Made by a program: the position numbers and the translations under genes
In this document: positions 36,559-45,699 of the stretch, piece by piece
Numbering within the stretch: the stretch's first letter is position 1
Layout: each line of letters opens with the position of its first letter
Origin: Flammeovirgaceae bacterium SG7u.111
GTDB taxonomy: Bacteria > Bacteroidota > Bacteroidia > Cytophagales > Flammeovirgaceae
Assembly: GCA_034044135.1 (NCBI GenBank)
Contig: CP139021.1
Coordinates: 5,161,635-5,225,634, forward strand
Length of the DNA stretch: 64,000 bases
Direction: 5' to 3'
The notes under the pieces: model-generated
Told to the model about the DNA's origin: nothing
Seen by the model: only the letters and a program-made list of their open reading frames with translations
The model's database searches: none

Positions 36559-38638
36559 TAAGGCTGAATGATCCATTCATAGGTCTTTCTGTATTTCGGT
36601 CCATTAAGGAATGCCCACTGAAGTAATACATATTAGCAAAAGTGCTAAGGTTTTTTAGCGGACTATATTCTAAATAAGCACCCCCATAAAACTGAGGCGT
36701 AGGAGTATAACTTACTACGGTAGAATCAAAGTTGTTATTAAATATCACATTAGTTCCTACTTGGTTCAAGTTTGTAAATTGAGTGCTTTGAAGAGTGATA
36801 AAAGTACCAAGTTGAACTCTTGAGAATAAGGCTATAATAGCCTTGGCAGTTACACCAAATTGCTTGGTTTCCAAAGAAGAATTTTCCTTTTTTCTATAAA
36901 ACAACAGACTATCTTGAGATTGGGCTTCTTCTAGGTAATTATTTGAGTTATTAAAAAAGAACTCAAGGTCAAATTCAGTATTTTGAATTGCCTTTGTTCT
37001 CAACCCAACCTGTATCGAGTTCTTGGAAACTGATTTCAAGCCTTTATTGGCCTGCAGAATCAAAACATTCTCCTCTTCTACATTAGCTATTTGGTTTTGA
37101 GGGTAGTTCCGCAAAAAAGGGGAAGCATTCATAGACGTTATGCCAGCTCTAAATATAAAATCATTAGTAACCTTATAAGTACCTGTAAGAGCACCATTGA
37201 AAACAAAGGACTCCGCAATGTTATAAGTCTCCAATCGAGTAACCCCTAATAGCCTCAGTTTATCATTAACCTTTAAATCTCCATTGAGGTAAAATGATGT
37301 GTTTTGGTAAGAAAGGTCTAATGGCGGTCCGAGATTACTTCCTCCCCCTTGGTTTTCAGGGTTAAAACTCGTCACCTCACTTATATTTGAATATTTGCCT
37401 GTCTGGTAACTTATTCCAGGAATAACAACTAGCTTGTTAAACTTAAAGTTATAACTAACATTGACAAACGTTTGGCTAAAGTTATAATCACTATTAGGGT
37501 AATCAACAGAGTAATTACGCTCCCCATTCGTTAACCCTACTTGGATGTTTAGCCCATGAATATTGCCATTCACTTTGAAAAAATTACTCTTTGAGCGCCG
37601 CATAACCATCGCCATAAGGGTGTCGATACCCATAGATGTTGTTTGTGCAAGTGAGTTTTGAAGGCCTAATTGCGCATCAAAACTAATTCCCTCACTTAGC
37701 TTGAGCGTTAAGAAACCATTTGCCCCATATTTTTGGAGTGCCGCATCTGAATAGGTATTAGTTTCAAATGCATTAGGATTATAAAACAAAAGAGAATCAC
37801 TTTGTATATATTGATCTTTTACCAATGAGTAATAATCGGTGAACGGGCGGTTTAGTGTATGATAATAACCTGATAACCGAGCCTGCAGCTTATTTTCGAT
37901 ACCATAATTAATAGCTCCATTATATTGGTAATTGTTATCAGTGCCAGCTGAAGCCATTGCCTCACCACTTAACCCATTTTTTCTCTTGCTTTTTGTTACA
38001 ATATTAATTGACCCTGCTACAGCATTATTCCCATAAACGGGATTTCCGCCTCTCACCACCTCAATTCTTTCAATATCGTTCATATCTACTGGAAGTGCCT
38101 CCCATAGTATATCTCCCCATAAGTAATCTATCATAGGGATGCCATCGATCATGACCAACAGTTGCGAAGTCTGGTCGTAGCCAGAAAGGACATCTCCACC
38201 GGGAAAATAACCTGCACCACGTATTTGCACATCATAATTACCATTCGACTTTTGTCTAACTATTACACCTGGGCATAATTTTAAAACTTCGGGAACGGAG
38301 TTAGCACCAGAAAGCTCAATTTGCCTTTTCCCGATTACCGAAAGGTCAAAAGGAGAATCGAAAGCTCTCTCAAGCTTATTGGAAGCACCATAAACTTTCA
38401 GTCCTTGAATACCTTCTACTGGTAGGTTTAAAATATCTTCCTCTACAGTAAGCTTAAAACCCTTTTCACTTACAAGCGTGTCAGGTTGGGAAAGAACAGG
38501 CTTAACAAAGCCTGTAACTAGCAGCAATAAAATTAGTGTTTTCAGTAAGTGGTTCATCATATTTCGATACAATCTGTATATCATAACTGACAATTAGTAG
38601 ATATCATATTGAGAAATGCTTTTTTAGTTTAACTAATG

Positions 38639-41371
38639 CTAAATATCTGTGTGAATCGATTGGACTACTGAATTGCTAGATATAGACGTACCCTGAATAG
38701 CTCTTACCCTTGTATAATAAGTAGTATTAGGCTGTAGACCTTCAACAATAATGTTATTAGAGTCTACGAACTTGGCATCGTATGCTGTCAAGATATTACT
38801 GAAACTTGCATCAGTTGCAACGTCTATCAAATAGCCATCTATATTAGAAATAGCATCCCATCCGATTTCATAAGAAAATACAGCTTTCTCTCCTTCGGTC
38901 AGTGTACTGCCATAGGTCATAATAGCCTTTATCTGATCTCGGGTTATTGGAGTATTATAAATCCTTAAATCATCTACCATACCGTGTAGGTATTCACTCC
39001 CCAAACTTGAAATGATTACCGCTCCATTGGCTCCCCCCATTCCAGGTTGACCACCATGATAACTTATTTCACCTTTTAGAAAATCGGTGTTAGCACTTAC
39101 AGCATCCCCTCCATCGATATGCAAACGTATTTCACCATTGTCATAAATGGCTGTGATATGATACCAAATATCTGGGCTAAGACTTACAGATGTAACATAG
39201 TCATATTCATCATCGTCCCCTGCCGTTACAATTATTTGGTTGTTCACTAGCCCTATGGCCATGCCATTTGTTGCCCCTCCTTCTTCATAAATCAACCCCG
39301 ACTCATTTATCCCAAAAAATTTGACCCATAATGCTATGGTTCTTTCTCTAAAAGATGCCTTAAGAAAAGCGGCATCATCAGTAAGGTTTATCCTATCATC
39401 AATTCCATCAAAACTCAAAGCACCATCAACAGCACCCGTAACCCAGCAAGTCGAAAGATCCATGTCTTTCAGTATGCCTGACTGAGTACCTAACTCATTA
39501 TATACATACTCTCCAGAAGCTTCATCAAATTTGAAGTGTACATCTAAGTCTTGGGAAGATGTCGGAGGGTAGACATCTGTGATTGCATCTAGATCTGGTA
39601 TAGGAAGAGCCGCCAGCGAAGTAGCTATTGTCTCCGAGTAGCCAGATGTATAACCTTTAGCAGAGGTCCTCACTCTGTAGTAATAGGTATTCCCTGCATA
39701 TACCCCATGATTTGTACTATTTAATTCGAAGGAAGTAGCCGTACCGACTACCTTGCCATCAAAGTCTGGTAACATTTGTGTAAATTCAGCATCTCTCGAT
39801 ACGTCAAGAATATAGTTATCAGCATCTCCTACCGACTCCCATCTGGCACTGAACTTATAATAAGATGAACTACCATCATCTACGGCTAAAGGAGCCTCTA
39901 GTTCTTGGGTTATGGCACTATGTGTATCTGAATAAACGGAATAAGAATTATCCCTTTTTGCCTTTATCCTAAAGTAATATTCCTTTTGGGGCTCTAGCTC
40001 GGTAACTGTTTCCGAAGTACTTGCCAATTCTTTCGCCTCATAGCCATCTACAAAATCACTGAAACTAGAATCTGTAGCTACATCCAATAAATAAACCGTT
40101 GCACCTTCCTCCTCTGCCCAAGTGACCTTGAAGGAAACCAGCCCAACGTCAGACGTGCCCAAGATCAATGGCTTCCCAAAGCCTTGCGTGCCGGCCTCCA
40201 CAATATTGGAATATCCAGAAACAGAGCTATTCCTTTTCGCCCTGATCCTGTAATAATACGTATGGTCCACCTCAAGCCCTTCTACCAAAGCAGTGGTCCC
40301 AACTATCTCCTTTTCTGTATAGTTTTCCAGCTTCTGAGAAAAACCCTTGTCCAGCGCCACGTCGAGCAGATACGTGGAGGCACCTTCCACAGCCTCCCAG
40401 TTTGCATGGAAGTCCAACAGGCCCCCATCGCTCGCGGCAAGCGCCCTAGGCGCTTCAAAGGCTTCCGTTTTGGTCCCGACCACATTTGAGTACGGGGAAA
40501 CGCTTTTGCCATTCACGCCCCTTACCCTATAGAAATACCCTTGCCCCACCTCTAGGTTCTTCACCTCTAGCAAGGTATCGCCCAGCGATAACCCGGAATA
40601 ATCGGGAAGGATATTTTCGAAAGCTTCGTCTGTAGCTATATCCAGCAAATAAGACTTTGCACCTTCTAACTGATGCCAAACAGCCACAAAACCGGTAAGG
40701 CTATATTCTGTGGGATGGAGAGCAACAGGCCTATCGAATGCCGGCATTTCTATTACTGTCACTCCAGAGTAACCCGAAAACTCAACGGCACCTTTGCCCC
40801 GCGCCCTAAAGTAGTAGGTTTCCCCGGGCTGTAAGTCGCTTAGTAGTAATTCAAGCGCTTCCACCTTTACGCTTGAATAACTGCTCAACAGGTTCTCGAA
40901 ACCCTCATCTGTGGCTATATCGATGTAATAGCTCGTAGAGCCCTCCAGCTCATGCCATTCTATTGTTGCCTCGGTATTGGAAATGAAATCCACCGATTTG
41001 AACTGTGGGACGCTCAATGCCTCGGTACGAAGTCCAATTACATTCGAATGCCCCTGACCCGCCTTCCACGCGCTCACCCTGTAATAATACGATTGGTTCA
41101 CATCTAGGCCCTCGACCAGAATTGTAGTATCGGCTACTTCCTTGTTGCTGTATTCATCAACTATGTTTGAGAAGCTCTCGTCGGTAGCAACTTCCAGCCA
41201 ATACGTCTCATATCCTATGATCTTGCTCCATTTCGCCTCAAAGGTAGTAGAGGTCACTTGCCCAGGTTCGTAGGCTATCGGACGGGGAACAATGTATTCT
41301 GTCTCTTCTAGCTTACAGCCAAATAAAAGAAACAATAATAAAAAGTTAATTAGAGTGGTAGTTCTTAGCAT
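38639..41371 (-). CDS. Surface lipoprotein with FN3 repeats and a LamG-like domain
   Basis: A 910-residue lipoprotein. Signal MLRTTTLINFLLLFLLFG precedes the lipobox Cys. Six fibronectin type III repeats (about 30-595) share the pattern ...YLLDVATD..F...YYYRIRA, followed by a LamG/concanavalin-like domain (about 605-810, DLDVHFKFDEASGEYVYNEL, LSFDGIDDRINL, GMVDDLRIYNTPITRDQI) and a seventh FN3 (about 815-910). FN3 plus LamG proteins bind glycans or form surface stalks. It is first in an operon with the TonB receptor (45-base gap to TTG 38593, 78 to ATG 38560) and the SpoIIE phosphatase. Confidence 0.85.
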   Translation of the reverse strand: MLRTTTLINFLLLFLLFGCKLEETEYIVPRPIAYEPGQVTSTTFEAKWSKIIGYETYWLEVATDESFSNIVDEYSNKEVADTTILVEGLDVNQSYYYRVSAWKAGQGHSNVIGLRTEALSVPQFKSVDFISNTEATIEWHELEGSTSYYIDIATDEGFENLLSSYSSVKVEALELLLSDLQPGETYYFRARGKGAVEFSGYSGVTVIEMPAFDRPVALHPTEYSLTGFVAVWHQLEGAKSYLLDIATDEAFENILPDYSGLSLGDTLLEVKNLEVGQGYFYRVRGVNGKSVSPYSNVVGTKTEAFEAPRALAASDGGLLDFHANWEAVEGASTYLLDVALDKGFSQKLENYTEKEIVGTTALVEGLEVDHTYYYRIRAKRNSSVSGYSNIVEAGTQGFGKPLILGTSDVGLVSFKVTWAEEEGATVYLLDVATDSSFSDFVDGYEAKELASTSETVTELEPQKEYYFRIKAKRDNSYSVYSDTHSAITQELEAPLAVDDGSSSYYKFSARWESVGDADNYILDVSRDAEFTQMLPDFDGKVVGTATSFELNSTNHGVYAGNTYYYRVRTSAKGYTSGYSETIATSLAALPIPDLDAITDVYPPTSSQDLDVHFKFDEASGEYVYNELGTQSGILKDMDLSTCWVTGAVDGALSFDGIDDRINLTDDAAFLKASFRERTIALWVKFFGINESGLIYEEGGATNGMAIGLVNNQIIVTAGDDDEYDYVTSVSLSPDIWYHITAIYDNGEIRLHIDGGDAVSANTDFLKGEISYHGGQPGMGGANGAVIISSLGSEYLHGMVDDLRIYNTPITRDQIKAIMTYGSTLTEGEKAVFSYEIGWDAISNIDGYLIDVATDASFSNILTAYDAKFVDSNNIIVEGLQPNTTYYTRVRAIQGTSISSNSVVQSIHTDI

Positions 41372-42224
41372 TAGTTATCTTGAAATTGTTTTTTTACTGT
41401 TAACCAACATCAGCCTAACGCCCACTCTAAAAATGTTAGTACTTACTATTTTTTTAAAACTTACATCTGTAAAATCGGGTTTTGAAAATATTATTGGATA
41501 GTTTATATCAATCTCACTATTCGAATCTTTTTTATTTTTCTACAACAACACCTATCATTTATACTAGTCCGAAAGAGTTCTTCATTTAATAAGTTATAAT
41601 TAACAAATCGGGCTTTTTTCTGCTTACATAAAAAGGTAATCCCATAACCACCACTGATTCACCCACTAACAAGCATATTCGAAAAGCTCAAAACACCATA
41701 AAACAAGCATAGTATAACATGCGCTTAGAATAGCTATAAGTTATTCACTTGTTAATAACAATTCAAATATTTAACAACAAGCAAAAACCCCTTCTTTAGA
41801 TAATACAATCAATCCAATTTATGAGACCAATAGATTTTTTATCATTTATCCTCTACTTGTACAAATCTTCTCATTGTTAGTTTACAACACATAGCTTATA
41901 ATTTCTTTCATAAAACCAATTTTCCTACATCTGACTATTCGGCTTTTTAACAATCGTTCACCAAGCTTTTACAAACAAAAATAACGCTCAAGTCACTCAT
42001 AGGCAATTTACCTAGCTTTTCCCAAAAAAAGCTACAGACCAAAGCAGGGAGAAATTATAATTAATATAAGTAGTCATTACCCCTATTTAAAACCGCTCTT
42101 CAAATAGACTTACCGACAAAACTCAATTGCCATTGATTCAGGTAAAATCTCTTGAGCACTCAAGCTATTTACCCTAAATTGATTGTTCATTTCAATTTGT
42201 CACTGTCACCTATCTACCGCACTT
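41372..42224. other. Intergenic region, about 850 bases
   Basis: Very AT-rich sequence between the divergent FN3 lipoprotein operon and the permease gene. No coding frame, RNA gene or repeat is supportable; short frames here (e.g. 41292-41501) lack features. I find no exact TTTG-N19-TAnnTTTG. It may hold regulatory elements for the FN3/TonB/SpoIIE operon. Confidence 0.35.
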
Positions 42225-44597
42225 ATGCTAAAGCACCATATTCTCATCTCGTATAGAAACTTGGTAAGAAATAAGCTTTTTTCCACTATCAACATCCTTG
42301 GGTTGGCTCTTGGGCTTGCCTGTGCGCTTCTCATTTTACTTTGGGTAAATGACGAACTGAAAACCAATCGCTTCCACGAGAAAAACGACAGGCTCTTTCA
42401 AGTAATCTCTGAAGTAGAATTTACCAATGGAAAAGTGGAATATGGACACACCGTGGCAAGCCCTTTAGCAGAAGCCCTAAAAGCAAAAATCCCTGAAATA
42501 GAAGATGTGATACGGATGGACTGGGGCTCTCGTAATTTGCTTTTGGTTGAAGGAAATGGTATTCAAGAGCTCGGTCTCCATGCCGATGCCAGTTTTTTCA
42601 AAGTATTCAGCTTCGAATTAAAACAAGGAAACCCTGCAACGGTACTTGAAGACATGTATTCCATTGTTATTTCCCAAAACTTGGCAGACAAGTTTTTCCC
42701 AAACTCCCCTAACCTCCTCGGAAAGATCATCAACGTAAGAAACTGGGATGGCGATACCCCTTTCAAGGTCACAGGAGTATTTGACAAAGTCCCAGTACAT
42801 TCATCTCTAAAATTCGACTATGTTCTTCCTTATAACTTCTAGCTTAGCAAGCGTGATTGGCTGAACAAATGGGGAAATATGTCGATCAAAATGAATGTTC
42901 TCCTAAAAGAAGGAACTGATTATGAAAAGGTAAATAAAAAGCTTAGCGGATTTATCGCACACCATATTGATGAAGAAAAAAGTACTGAAGTATTTCTGCA
43001 ACCTTATAAGGACGTACACCTCTACCAACAGTTTTCCAAAGGAAGAAAAGCTAGGGGAAGGATTGCTTATGTTCGCCTTTTTAGCATTGTAGCCATATTT
43101 ATATTGATAATAGGCTGCATCAACTTCATGAACCTTTCTACGGCAAAAGCTGGAAATAGAGCAAAGGAGGTGGGGATAAGAAAAGTAGTTGGGGCAAAAA
43201 AGCGATCACTTATGGGACAGTTTTTGGGGGAGTCGATGTTTATCACGTTCATAGCCATGCTGCTGGCAGTAGCCTTTGTAGAAGTATTCCGACCTACTTT
43301 CAACCAACTTACCAATAAGGAAATAGAAATCCCCTATTTCAACTCGGAATTTCTACTTTTTGTACTCATAATTAGCCTTATCACAAGTACCCTTTCGGGA
43401 AGTTACCCAGCAGTTTTCCTTTCTTCGTTTGTTCCCGTAAAAGTCCTTAAAGGGACATTTAAGCTCGGTGCTGGTGGCGACTGGGTACGTCGTTCTTTGG
43501 TTGTTTTCCAATTTGTACTTTCGTCCACGCTCATTACCTGCACGCTGCTTATCCACGATCAGATTTCCTTTATCCAAACCAAGAACTTGGGAATGGACAG
43601 GGAAAATGTATTGTACTTTGGCATCAATGAAGGCATTAGCAAACATGATGTTGCCTTTATGAATGAGTTTAAGCAGTTACCCGGAATTACGCAAGCCGCT
43701 TATGCAGGAGAAATCCCCCTCTCGGTTGGGAACTGAACCACGGATCCTAGGTGGGAGGGGAAAAAGGAGGGCGAAGAAATAGCTTTCCACGTCATCAGCT
43801 GCGATTATGGTTTTTTGGAAACCATGAAAATGGAGCTTGCCGAAGGGAGAAGTTTCGATGTAAAAATGTCCACTGATAGCCTCAACTACATTGTAAATGA
43901 AGAAGCGATAAAACAGATGGGCATTGAAAACCCGATAGGCAAAAGTTTGAGATTTTGGAGAGACGAACCAGGAACCATCATTGGCGTAGTGAAAAACTTT
44001 CATCACCAATCCCTCCACTCGCCCATCGAGCCAATCATCATCCGCCTAGACCCTAACCAGACCTGGAATGTATTTGCCAAGTTAGACAACAACCACCTTT
44101 CAAAAACCTTAGGGGAGATAGAAGAACTATACAAAAAATACGAACCAGCATACCCTTTCCAATACACCTTTATGGATGATAAATTCAAACAAATGTACAG
44201 CAAAGAGCTGCTTGTAGGCACACTTTCAAACTACGCTGCAGGTCTGGCAATTTTCATTTCCTGTTTAGGTTTATTTGGGCTCACGGTTTACACTACCAGC
44301 CAGCGTACCAAGGAAATCGGCATCCGCAAAGTGATGGGAGCATCCATCCCTCGCCTTGTACTGATGCTCACCTCAAAGTTCACTGTACTGATTCTCCTTT
44401 CCCTGCTCATCGCCTTTCCAGCCTCCTATTTTATTATGGACAACTGGATGGAAGATTTTACCTTTAGGGCAGGAATAAGTCTTGAAAAATTCCTGATAGC
44501 GGGCGGATTAGCCCTTACCATAGCATGGCTCACCATTGGCTACCAAGCCATTAAAGTTTCTGTAAGAAACCCTATCGATGCATTGAAGTATGAATAG
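42225..44597 (+). pseudogene. FtsX-like ABC transporter permease gene with two in-frame stops
   Basis: A single 790-codon reading frame (42225-44597) encodes a MacB-type permease: MacB_PCD 1 (about 20-250), FtsX core 1 (about 280-400, with EVGIRKVVGAKKRSLMGQFL), MacB_PCD 2 (about 435-640), FtsX core 2 (about 670-785, with KEIGIRKVMGASIPRLVLML). It is broken by TAG at codon 206 (42840-42842) and TGA at codon 504 (43734-43736), yet there is no frameshift and the protein text is continuous across both. The TGA lies where relatives usually have Trp or a polar residue before T-T-D-P-x-W-E-G. The product may be dead, or the stops read through. Start ATG 42225 (MLKHHILISYRNLVRNK) is preferred. Confidence 0.85.
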
Positions 44598-44728
44598 GGA
44601 AAGGAGGTAACACTGCTACGTTGCTAAACTATTCTAAAAGAGAATGTCAAAAAAACTTTGAATTAACCTTATTTTTTGTTTAATGAGAGCAGAAAAAAGA
44701 ACCTATATAAACATAAGGACAACAAACT

Positions 44729-45616
44729 ATGAGAATAGCCGCAATTGACATCGGATCAAATGCCATTAGATTTAGAGTAGTAGATGTTTTTGAAACAAAA
44801 TCGGGAGCTGTATTTAGAAGTCTCGAAAATGTTCGCTTTCCCCTCAGGTTGGGTACAGAAGTTTTTACCAACTCCTTTATTAGCCCTGAAACTGAAGATA
44901 AGTTCATCAAACTTATTCAAGCCTACCGGGTACTGATTGACCTCTACGAGGTGGAACATTACCTGGCTTATGCTACTTCTGCTATGCGAGAAGCTGAAAA
45001 TGGTGAAGCATTGGCTAAAAAATGTGGAAAAATATGCGACATGGACATTACGCTGATTGACGGTAAAAAAGAATCTGCAGTATTGAGTATGGCTATAGAA
45101 GAGTTCTTAGGAGAAAGTTGTTACATACATGTGGATGTAGGTGGAGGGAGCACCGAAATCAATCTTTACAAAAACAAAGCAAACGTGGACAGCAGATCTT
45201 TTACAATTGGTGCAGTGAGAGGTCTGGGGAAAGGGCTGGACAAAGAAACGCTATTCAATGAAATGGGCGAGTGGATTTCTAGCACACTTGGTGAGTGTGT
45301 ACAAGTACCTGTTGCCATTGGAACAGGAGGAAATATAAATGCGCTTATGGAACATTCAGGAAATGACAACCTCAAATTTCTATCCTTGGAAGACCTTATT
45401 TCTACCAGAGATAAAATCAACCAACTAGATGTCCTCCAGCGAGTGAGAGTACTAAACATGCCAAAAGACCGAGCCGATGTGATAGTTCCCGGTGCAGATA
45501 TTTACATAAAAGCAATGCAAAAAGCAGGTGCTGAAAGCATAATTGCCCCAGGAACAGGGTTGATAGATGGCATCATCAGGGAAGCGTATATCCAACATAC
45601 TGAGCAAGGAGTTTAG
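44729..45616 (+). CDS. ppx: Ppx/GppA family exopolyphosphatase
   Basis: A 295-residue ASKHA-fold phosphatase of polyphosphate or pppGpp. Motifs: IAAIDIGSNAIRF (phosphate 1 loop, about 3-15), YATSAMREAENGE (about 88-100), VDVGGGSTEINLY (phosphate 2 loop, about 137-149) and AIGTGGNINALME (about 197-209). It is shorter than E. coli Ppx and lacks the C-terminal HD-like domain, like other Bacteroidota short forms. Polyphosphatase versus pppGpp phosphatase cannot be decided from sequence. Confidence 0.88.
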   Translation: MRIAAIDIGSNAIRFRVVDVFETKSGAVFRSLENVRFPLRLGTEVFTNSFISPETEDKFIKLIQAYRVLIDLYEVEHYLAYATSAMREAENGEALAKKCGKICDMDITLIDGKKESAVLSMAIEEFLGESCYIHVDVGGGSTEINLYKNKANVDSRSFTIGAVRGLGKGLDKETLFNEMGEWISSTLGECVQVPVAIGTGGNINALMEHSGNDNLKFLSLEDLISTRDKINQLDVLQRVRVLNMPKDRADVIVPGADIYIKAMQKAGAESIIAPGTGLIDGIIREAYIQHTEQGV

Positions 45617-45638
45617 CACTTCTGTTTCATATAAAAGC

Positions 45639-45675
45639 AAAAAGGCTGATAGGTATCGTGCTATCAGCCTTTTTG
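45639..45675. terminator. Bidirectional terminator between ppx and the YfhO-like gene
   Basis: AAAAAGGCTGATAG (45639-45652) and CTATCAGCCTTTTT (45661-45674) form a 14-bp stem around an 8-base loop, with T runs both ways, between genes ending at 45616 and 45700. Confidence 0.9.
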
Positions 45676-45699
45676 TATTGAAATAAGTAGTACCAAAGC

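Larger units (their letters stand above)
35543..38560 (-). pseudogene. TonB-dependent receptor split by an IS5-type element
   Basis: The gene runs from ATG 38560 (signal peptide MMNHLLKTLILLLLVTGF) through a plug domain (about 65-195, with LELSGANSVPEVL-type text, GVIVRQKSNGNYDVQIRG and GNNAVAGSINIV) and a 22-strand-type barrel, to ...MNGSFSL at 36560. The IS (35692-36558) intervenes, and the reading frame resumes at 35688 with NIKVSYNNIFERF and ends ...YLLGLNYSY at 35543. Removing the IS plus one TAA gives a continuous 715-residue receptor with a proper aromatic C-terminal strand. As sequenced, the product ends in IS-derived residues and lacks its last strands, so it is probably non-functional. 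Start TTG 38593 is possible but ATG 38560 gives the better signal peptide. Confidence 0.9.

Noticed and set aside
41292-41501. 69-codon plus-strand frame overlapping the FN3 lipoprotein start
   Set aside because: Overlaps the signal-peptide region of a well-supported gene in antisense and has no domain.
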